Positions 8,659 through 16,777 of a DNA stretch of 64,000 nucleotides are shown here, one piece after another. The stretch's first letter is position 1, and the number at the start of each line of letters is the position of its first letter. The stretch covers positions 617,001 to 681,000 of the forward strand of contig NZ_FNLD01000003.1 of the NCBI RefSeq assembly GCF_900104085.1. Reading direction: 5' to 3'. The position numbers and the translations under genes were made by a program. The stretch comes from Pseudoxanthomonas sp. CF125 (lineage in GTDB: Bacteria > Pseudomonadota > Gammaproteobacteria > Xanthomonadales > Xanthomonadaceae). The notes beneath the pieces are model-generated. The model was not told where the DNA came from, searched no databases, and saw only the letters and a program-made list of their open reading frames with translations.

Positions 8659-8684
8659 GAGGACAAATCCGTCCCCATTTTTCC
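8659..8684. other. Short GGACAAATCCGTCCCC motif
   Basis: GGACAAATCCGTCCCCATTT lies in the gap between two secreted-protein genes. Similar GGGGACGGATTT-type strings occur near transposase remnants in many proteobacteria, so it may mark a past insertion; no transposase is visible. The related GGACAGA hairpin at 10819 sits after the next DUF4189 gene. Confidence 0.3.
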
Positions 8685-8763
8685 AAATGAGTAAGCGCGT
8701 TCCCGGCTTCTGATGCTTATGCAAATCGCGGCAATTCCAATGACAATCAACCAAGGAAAAAAT

Positions 8764-9654
8764 ATGAACTCTCTCAAATACATTTACTCCCAGGTTCTGA
8801 TTGCATCAAGTCTGGCTGTTTTCCAGATACCTGCCTTCGCCGACACGATCTCATTCGATTCGGCCAACGAAATAAGGGGCCGAGTCGTCGGCCCCATTAC
8901 TTCGGGTCAAGCCGAAGACTGGATGGATGGCACGCAGATCAAAGCCTATTACCTCGAAACAGAACGGCCCATGCTGCTCAATGACCCAAAAAGCTCCTGC
9001 GGCGCTCAGCGCATCGAGCGGTTGCCGATTCTGTCGGAAGGGATGGCCCGATACAAAAACAAGTACGTCAAGATCTCCGCCTCGATTCAATGCGTTGAAT
9101 CGAAACTGGGCAGTTACGCGATCGATCGTGTCGATGCCATAGAGGACTCCACCAGCAGTGCGCTGCCTCCCATGGTGGCCAATCTGCCCAATGTGTCCTG
9201 CAACCGCCCGAAAAGAGGATGGAACCAGGAGTGCGCATCCGACGGTTGGCGCATCTTGATCGACGCCAAAGGGTGCAGCGCGAAGAAGGGCGCCTATGGC
9301 AAGGTCCAGGCCGACGGCGAGGCCACCGTCAAGCTACGGCGCTCGCTGCCTCCGGCGCAGTCCGATGTCGAAGCGAAGCTCGGCGACGGGCAGTTCGTTT
9401 GCGTCGCAGCCACCGCGCGTGAATCCACCAGCAACCAGCCCCAGTGGTACTACCTGATGGCCATCCCGGTGCAGTCGGTCAAAGCCTGCGCCGCCAAGTC
9501 GTTCTGCGCAAGACCCGGCGACCTGCCCATCGAATGGATGCGACCCACGTCCGGTCAACGCTGCCACGCGAATGCTCGCAGCCGGTATGAAGGCGACTGC
9601 GCTGCGGGGTGGGTCAAGGCCGAGGAATTCGGTGAGTTTTCGATGGGCCTTTGA
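8764..9654 (+). CDS. Secreted protein of unknown function
   Basis: A 296-residue exported protein. The ATG at 8764 is preferred over one 51 bases upstream: it has a CAAGGAAAA ribosome-binding site and opens a clear signal peptide (MNSLKYIY then VLIASSLAVFQIPAFAD, cleavage after AFA). The N-terminal half contains GRVVGPI, AYYLETERPMLL and a pair of cysteines, loosely reminiscent of DUF4431, but this is tentative. The C-terminal half is cysteine-rich (SCNRPKRGWNQEC, CAAKSFCARPGD, RCHANARSRYEGDC), which suggests disulfides in the periplasm or outside. It sits between two DUF4189 genes on the same strand. Confidence 0.7.
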   Translation: MNSLKYIYSQVLIASSLAVFQIPAFADTISFDSANEIRGRVVGPITSGQAEDWMDGTQIKAYYLETERPMLLNDPKSSCGAQRIERLPILSEGMARYKNKYVKISASIQCVESKLGSYAIDRVDAIEDSTSSALPPMVANLPNVSCNRPKRGWNQECASDGWRILIDAKGCSAKKGAYGKVQADGEATVKLRRSLPPAQSDVEAKLGDGQFVCVAATARESTSNQPQWYYLMAIPVQSVKACAAKSFCARPGDLPIEWMRPTSGQRCHANARSRYEGDCAAGWVKAEEFGEFSMGL

Positions 9655-9844
9655 AGCCCGGAGTGACGAGACATGGCAAGAATGAGATGCCCCTATCAGC
9701 GCAGCACCAATGAACACCAACGAATTAATACGTTGGTACTTCCATAAAGGCACCGTTATGAACAGATATTACGAGCATGAACTCAACACAGTGGCCGCCA
9801 CCCTCAATGGCAGGTCTCGTAAGACCCATGAGAGGTTCTGCGAA

Positions 9845-10771
9845 ATGCGTTTCTTGGACGTGCATCGAGTTGCACGGATGCTTCTGATCGGGCTGCTCGC
9901 CTGGTGTCTTTGGCCAGCCACAGCTCAGGCGCAGCAGGCCTATGTCTGCGGCTCCGGCCCTGGCCCAGGCGAGCGGATGGTCGGGTGGACAAATGGCGCC
10001 GGTCCGCGGGCCAGTGACGCCATCGCCGCGCTTCCGCTGTGCGTGCGCGATGGTCCCGCCCCACCCCCGCAGGCGCCTGTCAGCATCTATGCAGCGATTG
10101 CTTGGCATCCCGATGCCGCCGACATTTGGGTAGACGGCAATTACACCGGTCCTAATGCCGCCGAGCGCGGGGCGCTCGAAATGTGCAACCAAGTGATGGG
10201 CGGCGGCTGCACTTCGACCGGTGAATGGTCGAACTCGTCGATGACGGTCATCCGCGACCGCGCCGGAAATTTCTATAACAGTTGGAACGGCCAAGATAGG
10301 GCTGGGCGTCGGCAAGCGCTGGCCGAATGTTCAGCCAAGCAACTGCTGCCGTGCGAGGTTTTTGCGACCATCCGCTCAACCACCAACCGGCGTTCGCCCG
10401 GCGCTTCCGTGCGCAAATTCTATGCGGCGTCGGCCTGGGTCGATGGCACCGAGGGAAATGACAACAAGCTCTACGTCGCAAGCGGCTATCGCAGCGCAGA
10501 TGCCGCAATCGCCGCAGCAATCAAGTCGTGCAGCGACGCCACTTCGCGCCCGTGCAAAACCAACATGTGGACCGGCAACGGGTTCATCCAGGCCTATAGC
10601 GTGGATGCCGGCGACAGCGCGACCGTTGAAACTTCCGCCAAGCGTGCGCAGGAGGCCGCCCGGCTGAATTGCAAGAAATTGAAGAGCACCACTTGCGAAC
10701 TTCAGGCGCTGTTCGACAGCCGCAAGCCTGGGTTGTTCGTGCACGATTTCACCAAGACCAAGGCTAGGTAG
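9845..10771 (+). CDS. Secreted protein with two DUF4189 domains
   Basis: A 308-residue exported protein. The frame is open from 9710, but the ATG at 9845 has a GAGAGG site upstream and begins a signal peptide (MRFLDVHRVARMLLIGLLAW, then CLWPATAQAQQ). Two DUF4189-type units follow a short proline-rich linker. The first runs from YAAIAWHPDAADIWVDGNY to LLPCEVFATI, the second from KFYAASAWVDGTEGNDNKLY to STTCELQALF. Each unit has paired cysteines (MCNQVMGGGC, ECSAKQLLPC, SCSDATSRPC, NCKKLKSTTC). From about residue 75 onward it is nearly identical to the product of the next gene, so this is a recent tandem duplication; the N-terminal signal regions differ. Confidence 0.8.
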   Translation: MRFLDVHRVARMLLIGLLAWCLWPATAQAQQAYVCGSGPGPGERMVGWTNGAGPRASDAIAALPLCVRDGPAPPPQAPVSIYAAIAWHPDAADIWVDGNYTGPNAAERGALEMCNQVMGGGCTSTGEWSNSSMTVIRDRAGNFYNSWNGQDRAGRRQALAECSAKQLLPCEVFATIRSTTNRRSPGASVRKFYAASAWVDGTEGNDNKLYVASGYRSADAAIAAAIKSCSDATSRPCKTNMWTGNGFIQAYSVDAGDSATVETSAKRAQEAARLNCKKLKSTTCELQALFDSRKPGLFVHDFTKTKAR

Positions 10772-10818
10772 CTCGTCAGCAGATTATCGAAGAAACAGGG
10801 CACATCTATTCACTGAGC

Positions 10819-10839
10819 GGACAGAAAATAGATCTGTCC
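10819..10839 (+). terminator. Hairpin with T-rich tail after DUF4189 gene
   Basis: A 7-bp stem GGACAGA/TCTGTCC with a 7-base loop is followed by CTTTTCTTCC. It lies 48 bases after the stop of the upstream DUF4189 gene and before the paralogous copy. It resembles a weak factor-independent terminator; alternatively it is a remnant repeat. Confidence 0.4.
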
Positions 10840-10891
10840 CTTTTCTTCCTCTCAGACGCACTCTCATGCGCCGAATCGAAAGGACTTGATC

Positions 10892-11757
10892 ATGTTCAAA
10901 AATTCCCTGCGTATATTGCTGTTGACGGGCGCGGGATTGCTATGGGCTGGCCTCGCACAGGCGCAATGCCCCCCAGGCATGTACCATTTCAGTTTGCACC
11001 CAATCAGCCGTCCTCTTGCGCGCCTATTCCTGGGAATGGCAATCAACAGGCGCCGCAAGCTCCCGTGAGCAGCTATGCGGCGATTGCCTGGCATCCCGAT
11101 GCCGCTGACATCTGGGTGGACGGCAACTACACCGGCCCCAATGCCGCCCAGCAGGGTGCGCTTGAAATGTGCAACCAAGTGATGGGCGGCGGCTGCACCT
11201 CGACCGGTGAATGGTCGAACTCGTCGATGACGGTTATCCGCGACCGGGGCGGAGATTTCCATAACGGCTGGAATGGCGAAGGTAGGGCTGGACGTCGGCA
11301 GGCGCTGGCGGAATGTTCGGCCAAGCAACTGTTGCCGTGCGAGGTTTTTGCAACCATCCGCTCAAGCACCAGCCGACGTTCGCCCGGCGCCTCCGTGCGT
11401 AAGTTCTATGCGGCGTCGGCCTGGGTCGATGGAACCGAGGGAAATGACCACAAGCTCTATGTCGCAAGCGGCTATCGCAGCGCCGATGCCGCAATCGCCG
11501 CAGCAATCAAGTCGTGCAACGACGCCACTTCGCGTCCGTGCGTAAACAACATGTGGACAGGCAACGGGTTTATCCAGGCCTATAGCGTGGATGCCGGCGA
11601 CAGCGCGACCGTTGAAACCACGGCCAAGCGCGCGCAGGAGGCCGCCAGGGTGAACTGCAAGAAACTGAAGAGCGCCACTTGCGAACTTCAGGCGCTGTTC
11701 GACAGCCGCAAGCCTGGACTGTTCGTGCACGAATTCACCAAGACCAAGGCGAAGTAG
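10892..11757 (+). pseudogene. Two-domain DUF4189 gene with a frameshift
   Basis: The signal peptide (MFKNSLRILLLTGAGLLWAG, then LAQAQCPPGMY) is read from the ATG at 10892, but the body from PFQFAPNQPSSCAPIPGNGN onward is in another frame. The switch is needed between about 10969 and 11000; one extra base would restore a 288-residue protein. A run of six C at 10969-10974 lies at the spot where an added C would repair the frame. The body has two DUF4189 units that are almost identical to the upstream gene. So this is either a recently broken copy, a phase-variable gene or a sequencing error. The leader and signal peptide resemble the gene at 8067 rather than the one at 9845, so the copy looks like a hybrid. 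Confidence 0.8.
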
Positions 11758-11814
11758 TTCCTCTGTGACCAGCAACAAATCGACAGTCCACGCGTGAAAA
11801 CAAAGAGAGAAAAG

Positions 11815-12258
11815 ATGATCCGTTCGTTTCCCAGAATTCCAGCCGCTCTGCGCCACGCGTCTTCGGCGATACTGGTTTGCGCAGCTTCTTTAGCGATGCC
11901 CGTCTTTGCTCAGGATGGGACAGCCTCTGCCGCCTCCCATGACATCGGTGATCTAAAACACGCCGGGCCCGACTGGGTTCGCGGCAAAGTGGCCGAGGTT
12001 TCCGCAACGGCCTCGGGCATTCTGGTCGTATTCAAGAAAAGCATCGTCCCTGCGAACTGCAAAAAATCCGGCTCCTATCGTATTTTGATACGGCAGCAAG
12101 ATACATCTATGACGCATCTGTTCATGACGGCATGGGCGAGCGGCAAGCACAACTTCCGGATAAGTACGTTGCCCTACACCAGTACCCCTCCGATCAATCC
12201 CTACATTCCGGATCGAGGCGACAACTACTGCACTGCGCTTCAGATAGACGTGAAGTAG
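11815..12258 (+). CDS. Small secreted protein, unknown function
   Basis: A 147-residue exported protein with a signal peptide (RHASSAILVCAASLAMPVFAQD). The ATG at 11815 follows an AGAGAGAAAAG purine stretch; an in-frame ATG at 11794 is possible. The mature part starts with an acidic low-complexity stretch, then GPDWVRGKVAEVSATASGIL and a likely beta-strand domain containing two cysteines (ANCKKSGSYRILI and NYCTALQIDV). No family was recognised. It lies directly after the DUF4189 tandem pair on the same strand and may share their expression. Confidence 0.65.
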   Translation: MIRSFPRIPAALRHASSAILVCAASLAMPVFAQDGTASAASHDIGDLKHAGPDWVRGKVAEVSATASGILVVFKKSIVPANCKKSGSYRILIRQQDTSMTHLFMTAWASGKHNFRISTLPYTSTPPINPYIPDRGDNYCTALQIDVK

Positions 12259-12306
12259 CGTTTGCGACTTCGGACTCCCCTGCAACCTGCAAGGCAAAGA
12301 ACGCAC

Positions 12307-12771
12307 ATGCGAATCGAAGAATCCGATACTCCCCGCTCCCGGGCAGTGAATGCCGTCTCGCATCTATCAACAGGCATCAGCGCCGCGCTGTTTATCCTGT
12401 GTTTGTTTCTTCCTGCCTACACTGTTTTCGGAAAACTAGAGCTCCACAGTACGGTCGGCTTCGAGGTGCTGATCATTGGATGGTTCGGCATCTTGGATTC
12501 CATGCTTGAGTGGTACGCGAATCCTCTGCTCGTCATTTCATGGTTCCTAATAGCCTTCAGGATTCGCGCTGTTGGTTTGATCTTTTCCACAGGCTCCCTC
12601 TATCTCGCCCTGTCGTTCCTTGGCAGGACGCAGATGATCCTGGACGAATCCCCCCACTATGGAAACATCGTTTCCCGAGATCTAGGGTATTGGGTGTGGA
12701 TCGCCAGCATATCGTTCTCTATCGCGGCCGCCGTGATCCCTCTCGCTTACAACCTCACTAGAAGACGCTGA
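12307..12771 (+). CDS. Four-helix membrane protein, unknown function
   Basis: A 154-residue integral membrane protein. The frame is open from 12262 but the ATG at 12307 has an AAGG-containing site upstream and gives a hydrophilic N-terminus followed by about four hydrophobic helices (SAALFILCLFLPAYTVF, PLLVISWFLIAFRI, VGLIFSTGSLYLALSFL, WIASISFSIAAAVIPLAY). It ends in RRR, as expected for a cytoplasmic C-terminus. No named family was recognised. It sits between the small secreted protein and the histidine phosphatase gene. Confidence 0.65.
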   Translation: MRIEESDTPRSRAVNAVSHLSTGISAALFILCLFLPAYTVFGKLELHSTVGFEVLIIGWFGILDSMLEWYANPLLVISWFLIAFRIRAVGLIFSTGSLYLALSFLGRTQMILDESPHYGNIVSRDLGYWVWIASISFSIAAAVIPLAYNLTRRR

Positions 12772-12845
12772 CAGTCCATTCACGCCGCCGACGCTTCCCG
12801 GGTCGTCTCAACTCATGCATTAAACAAGGCGGAGAAAGAACGCCC

Positions 12846-13712
12846 ATGGAAAAATCCCAATACGGGTCCCTTCGAATGAGCGCCACTACGGAAGCTCGCT
12901 TGAGAATGCCAAGCCGCATGGTGTTGATACGGCATGGTGAAAGCCAGGGCAATATTGTGCAGAAGGCGATCAAGAAGAAAAAGATTGCCGCTTACCCCGA
13001 AGGATTCAACGAAGTTCCAGATAGGGAATTCCGTCTGTCCAAGCGCGGGCAAGAGCAGGCCAAAACCACCGGCTCCTGGCTAAAAACCCAGTATCCGAAC
13101 GGCTTCGATATCATCTACGTTTCGGACCATATTCGCGCACGCGAGACGGCGGCATTGGTCTGCGAATCCGCAGGCTGGCACGACTGCCAGATCAGAATCG
13201 ATCCGCTACTTGGCGAGCGCTCCTGGGGAAACTTTCAAACCGCCCACGAGCACAAAAGAGACGCGCTTATGGCGCTACGCAAGCGGGACCCATTGCATGC
13301 GGCATTTCCCGATGGTGAGTCTCTTCTATTTACTAGGCTTAGAGCCCGCAATCTAATTCAAAAGGCGGCAACGCAATTTGCGGACAAGCGTGTTCTGATA
13401 TTCTCACACGGCGAGTATATAGAGGCGTTCTGGAGCGAGCTGGCGCATTGGTCAACGGAAAAATCGGTGGAATTTTTTCACTCCAACGCTGGAAATGTCC
13501 GAAACTGCCAAGTCGTGGAATTTTCCAACTCCAATCCGCATACCTTGAGTGATGAAGGTTTGTTGCGGTGGGTCAAAAGTTCTTGTCCATACTTCGAAAT
13601 ATATGGCCAATGGAGTGAGCTATCCTATAGAAAGTTCAACCCAAGAGAATTATTGGAAATGGTGAATAAGTATCCGCACCTTGATTTGGGATCTCTGGAA
13701 AATCGGGAATGA
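12846..13712 (+). CDS. Histidine phosphatase family protein
   Basis: A 288-residue member of the phosphoglycerate mutase-like histidine phosphatase superfamily. The catalytic RHG motif is at about residues 29-31 (MVLIRHGESQGN, nucleophile His30), followed by LSKRGQEQAKTTGSWL, a YVSDHIRARETAAL segment and a second histidine in LIFSHGEYIEAFW. The substrate is unknown; the family includes mutases, phosphatases and nucleotide or lipid-linked phosphate hydrolases. A GGAGAAAG site precedes the ATG at 12846. The 70 C-terminal residues after the core are unusual and AT-richer than the window, in keeping with an acquired gene. It has no obvious metabolic partners nearby. Confidence 0.8.
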   Translation: MEKSQYGSLRMSATTEARLRMPSRMVLIRHGESQGNIVQKAIKKKKIAAYPEGFNEVPDREFRLSKRGQEQAKTTGSWLKTQYPNGFDIIYVSDHIRARETAALVCESAGWHDCQIRIDPLLGERSWGNFQTAHEHKRDALMALRKRDPLHAAFPDGESLLFTRLRARNLIQKAATQFADKRVLIFSHGEYIEAFWSELAHWSTEKSVEFFHSNAGNVRNCQVVEFSNSNPHTLSDEGLLRWVKSSCPYFEIYGQWSELSYRKFNPRELLEMVNKYPHLDLGSLENRE

Positions 13713-13857
13713 CCTCAGAGAGATGTGCTGCGCGATATTGCGCTTAGGCCCAAAAAAGGCGGACCGATTTGGTTTCTGTGCCAGATTAATAGTTGGATGA
13801 AGGGAGCAGAATAAGAAGCTTGACCCATTTTCTTCCAATGGATTCGCGAGATAACCA

Positions 13858-14193
13858 ATGATCGACACCATTTTTTCGCGCAAGAACAAACAGGCGTATG
13901 CCGTTGTCGATTACTCGCAAGACGAAGAGATCGAGTTCTACTTTCGTGGGCGCATCATAGAGAACAGTTTTCCGGCTGAGCTGCTGGCGCTCATCGAGGA
14001 GTACAACGGCATCGTGGACGACATGGCTTTATCTCTTGTGGACGGAGCCGAAGAGAAAATCTACGCCTACGACCTTAGCCTCAAGGCAAGGGATTCGAGA
14101 ATTTTCAATATCTCGATCAAGAACAAGGACGAAATCTCGTTCTTCACCAAGTACCCGACCGGCGACGGTTTCAGAGACGAGTACCCGGTGTAA
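13858..14193 (+). CDS. Small acidic cytoplasmic orphan protein
   Basis: A 111-residue acidic protein with no signal peptide or membrane segment. It begins MIDTIFSRKNKQAYAVVDYS and contains mixed alpha and beta segments (DEEIEFYFRGRIIENSF, AELLALIEEYNGIVDDMALS, IFNISIKNKDEISFF). No family was recognised. Its size, acidity, AT-richer composition and place in an accessory region resemble stand-alone immunity proteins, but that is only a guess. The preceding 145 bases hold no gene; the following 298 bases also lack one. Confidence 0.55.
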   Translation: MIDTIFSRKNKQAYAVVDYSQDEEIEFYFRGRIIENSFPAELLALIEEYNGIVDDMALSLVDGAEEKIYAYDLSLKARDSRIFNISIKNKDEISFFTKYPTGDGFRDEYPV

Positions 14194-14491
14194 TCGCATT
14201 GTTGACGACGCCCTCGCCGGCACGGCGCACCCTATTCATCGCCGAGCCGCAGTGGCCAGTTCACGCAAATCCTGTTTCCTGCCCCGCGCCGTCATCGCAG
14301 GCGAACGGCCCCAGCAGCCGCGCGACAGATGATCGCCGGGGATCCGAAACGCGCTAAGCTTGTTCAATGGCGCGCAACTGAATCGCAAGTATCGAAGTGG
14401 CGCCATTGCTTGGGGAAGCAAGAAGAATCCAGAAGAACGGGTCAATCAGGGTCGGCACATGGTTGCCTGGCCTCTCATCAAGGGGATACCA
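14194..14491. other. Gap without a recognisable gene
   Basis: About 300 bases between the orphan gene and the TPR gene. A frame is open from 14360 into the next gene but lacks a credible start. Nothing else was recognised here. Confidence 0.5.
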
Positions 14492-15010
14492 ATGAAATTC
14501 AGTTCCATGTCGATTGCCGCAGCGCTATTCGTTCTGGCCGTTCCGGCCGCTTTTGCCGCGCAGGAAGTCGCGCCGTCGCAGTACCACGGCAAGGACAAGC
14601 AGGAGGCCGCCCGCGCTCTGCTCGAAGTGGCCAAGGTGCAGGCCGGGAAGGGCAGCTGGGAGCGCATCGCGATCGGCCGCATCTACTACCTGGGCGGTTT
14701 CAAGGCCGAAGGCCAGGCGATCTTCGACGATGTGCTGGCCAACGATCCGGAAGGCACCGATCTGTTCCGCATCGCGCGGATCTACCGGCAGGCCGGCGAA
14801 TGGGAGCGTGCCAAGCCCCTGTTCGAGCGGGCTTTGCAGGAGAAGCCGAAGGATGTCCAGGGCATAGCCGAACTGGGTGCCTACTACATGCTGCTCGGCG
14901 ACCGCGCTACCGCCGAACAGCTGTTCGACCGCTCTTTCCAGCGCGAAGACGAGCTGTGGTCGACAGTCGCTGCGGCCGGCAGCTACCTGGACGTACCGCC
15001 GCAGGAGTAA
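14492..15010 (+). CDS. Exported TPR protein
   Basis: A 172-residue protein with a signal peptide (MKFSSMSIAAALFVLAVPAA, cleavage near AFAAQ). The ATG at 14492 is preferred over the one at 14360 because of the AAGGGG site 7 bases upstream and the clean signal peptide. The mature part is helical with tetratricopeptide-like repeats (GRIYYLGGFKAEGQAIFDDV, IARIYRQAGEWERAKPLFER, GAYYMLLGDRATAEQLFDRS). Such periplasmic TPR proteins usually act as binding scaffolds; the partner is unknown. It is monocistronic, with a repeat pair downstream. Confidence 0.78.
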   Translation: MKFSSMSIAAALFVLAVPAAFAAQEVAPSQYHGKDKQEAARALLEVAKVQAGKGSWERIAIGRIYYLGGFKAEGQAIFDDVLANDPEGTDLFRIARIYRQAGEWERAKPLFERALQEKPKDVQGIAELGAYYMLLGDRATAEQLFDRSFQREDELWSTVAAAGSYLDVPPQE

Positions 15011-15069
15011 TTCTGCCGCCAGACGTGCACGGGTGTTTCATGTAGAGCCGAGCTTGCTCGGCTCTTGTC

Positions 15070-15208
15070 GTCATCCCAGCGAAAGCTGGAGGCGCTCTTC
15101 AACAGCCGTATGGCTGGTCATCCATTTCGCTTTTGTTCTTGCTTCTGCTTTTCCCTTCGAAAGCAGGGTCAAGATCAAAATGGATCCCAGCTTTCGCTGG
15201 GATGACGG
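15070..15208. repeat. Inverted pair, GTCATCCCAGCGAAAGCTGG family
   Basis: The left arm (15070-15090) is truncated and diverges after GCTGGA; the right arm (15177-15208) is complete and reads TGGATCCCAGCTTTCGCTGG then GATGACGG. The arms enclose about 86 bases. Located between convergent genes. Complete pairs of the same family are at 35294, 45147 and 50610. Confidence 0.85.
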
Positions 15209-15218
15209 CAACGGAGGA

Positions 15219-15911
15219 TCAGCTGGCTGCGTAAAGCTTCTCCGCCGGCTGGAACAGGATCCAGCTGGTGGCGATGAACTTGTCGCCGTTCTGCGGGCGG
15301 TTGCCGCGGTGGGTGTGGGTGAAGGCGGTGGGCGCGATCAACAGGCTGCCGGTGCGCGGTTCGATCTTGCGTTGCTGGAACAGGAATTCGGTTTCGCCTT
15401 CCTCGAAGCCGTCGTTGAGATACAACGTCCACAGCAGGTGCCGGTGCAGGGTTTCGGCGCTGGCGTCGCGTGGGTACAGCTCGCAATGCCAGTATGGGTA
15501 GCCGCCTTCGCCCGCCGAATACCACTGCAGGTTGATCGCGCCGGGACGCAGGCAGGCGCGTGCCAGTTCGGCCACCGCCTTGTCGTCCATCGCGGCGAAA
15601 TCCTCGGCCTGTAGGCGCCGCGATCCGCCACTGGCGTCGGGCTGCTGCAGCATCAGCGGCGAGATCAGCACCTGCGGATACTTGCGCAGATAGCCCAGCA
15701 GTCCGGCGAAGATGGCCTGCTGCAGGCGCGCATCTACTTCGGCCCAGTCTGCATTGCCGCTGATGCGCAGATCGCGGCTGTGCTTGAGTTCCGGATATAC
15801 GCCGCCGCCTACGCGGCCGGGTTGCAGACGGTCGCTGCCGCGCATCCGCGCGACGATGGCCTCGCAGGTGGCGCGGTCCAGGGCGTCGTCGATGACTTCA
15901 ATGAAATCCAT
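15219..15911 (-). CDS. 2OG-Fe(II) oxygenase superfamily protein
   Basis: A 230-residue non-haem iron dioxygenase, predicted to use 2-oxoglutarate and O2 to hydroxylate an unknown substrate. The C-terminal half shows the cupin-like core: a likely iron-binding HxE at His142 and Glu144 (YWHCELYPRD), the strand LLWTLYLNDGFEEGETEF, and the distal iron-binding histidine in TAFTHTHRGN (His199 or His201), with a nearby arginine for 2-oxoglutarate. HxE in place of HxD occurs in some members. The N-terminal segment may shape substrate binding. It is monocistronic, bordered by palindromic repeats on both sides. Confidence 0.8.
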   Translation of the reverse strand: MDFIEVIDDALDRATCEAIVARMRGSDRLQPGRVGGGVYPELKHSRDLRISGNADWAEVDARLQQAIFAGLLGYLRKYPQVLISPLMLQQPDASGGSRRLQAEDFAAMDDKAVAELARACLRPGAINLQWYSAGEGGYPYWHCELYPRDASAETLHRHLLWTLYLNDGFEEGETEFLFQQRKIEPRTGSLLIAPTAFTHTHRGNRPQNGDKFIATSWILFQPAEKLYAAS

Positions 15912-16017
15912 GCAGGCAGATACTCTATGCGGACCTGCGCAACTTTATCGCGGAATCGTGCTCGCTGGCGGAGATCGATCTCGACCCCGAGACTCCGTAG
16001 CAGCGAGGCGCGAGCAG

Positions 16018-16104
16018 TGTCGTGGGAGCGGCGTCCCGTCGCGAGCTGTTGCTTGTGTTCGGCTTTCTGGCTAGAGCTCGCGGCGGGACGCCGCTCCCAC
16101 GACA
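16018..16104. repeat. Inverted pair, GTGGGAGCGGCGTCCC family
   Basis: Arms of about 30 bases (16018-16047 and 16075-16104), with one mismatch, read TGTCGTGGGAGCGGCGTCCC and continue to GCGAGCT. Sits between the starts of the 2OG oxygenase gene and the end of the response regulator gene. The consensus resembles the GTAGGAGCG family with a shifted core, so the two may be related. Confidence 0.85.
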
Positions 16105-16128
16105 CCGCTCCCACGTAGAGACACTGCA

Positions 16129-16767
16129 TCAGATGATTCTCAGGGTGATCGCCTTCAGCACCGCGCGGGTGCGGTCGCGGGTACCGAGCTTGTCCAGAAT
16201 GGTGGAGACATAGTTCTTCACCGTGCCTTCGGCCAGGAACAGGCTGCGCGCGATTTCCTTGTTGGAATAACCTCCGGCCAGCAAGCGCAGGATCGCCACT
16301 TCACGGGCGCCGAAGGTTTCGGTGGGTTCGGATTCGTCGCGGAAACGGAAACGTGCGCGCACCGGGTCGGTACTCACCGGCTGCAGCAAGGTTTCGCCGG
16401 CGGCGACCCGGACGATGGCGTCGCGCAGGTCTTCCGGCGCGGCGTCCTTCAACAGAAAACCTTGCGCGCCCGCATCGGTGGCGCGCAACAGCAAGTCGCT
16501 TTCGTCGAAGGTGGTGAGCAGCAGCATGGGCGTGGCGTCGCCGCGTTCGCGCAACCGCAGTAGCGCCTGGATGCCGTCGGTACCCGGCATGCGGATGTCG
16601 CTGAGCACCACGTCCACGGACTGTTGCTCCAGCTTCTGCAGCAGGTCGTCGCCGTCCTCGGCTTCCAGCGTCACCTCGATGTTCTGCTGCAACAGCAGGG
16701 CGCGCAAACCGGCACGGACCAGCGCCTGGTCGTCGGCCAATGCCACACGGATCGTCTTCGTGCTCAT
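16129..16767 (-). CDS. NarL/LuxR-type response regulator
   Basis: A 212-residue response regulator. The receiver domain covers about residues 5-120 with the phospho-acceptor Asp57 in VVLSDIRMPGTDG and the switch lysine in GFLLKDA. A LuxR-type helix-turn-helix at about 145-205 contains EVAILRLLAGGYSNKEIARS and GTVKNYVSTILDKLGTRDRT. It is the partner of the adjacent histidine kinase, 10 bases upstream on the same strand, so the two are translated together. Targets are not known; the divergent DUF2141-carotenoid oxygenase operon is the nearest candidate. Confidence 0.92.
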   Translation of the reverse strand: MSTKTIRVALADDQALVRAGLRALLLQQNIEVTLEAEDGDDLLQKLEQQSVDVVLSDIRMPGTDGIQALLRLRERGDATPMLLLTTFDESDLLLRATDAGAQGFLLKDAAPEDLRDAIVRVAAGETLLQPVSTDPVRARFRFRDESEPTETFGAREVAILRLLAGGYSNKEIARSLFLAEGTVKNYVSTILDKLGTRDRTRAVLKAITLRII

Positions 16768-16777
16768 GTGGGAGTGC

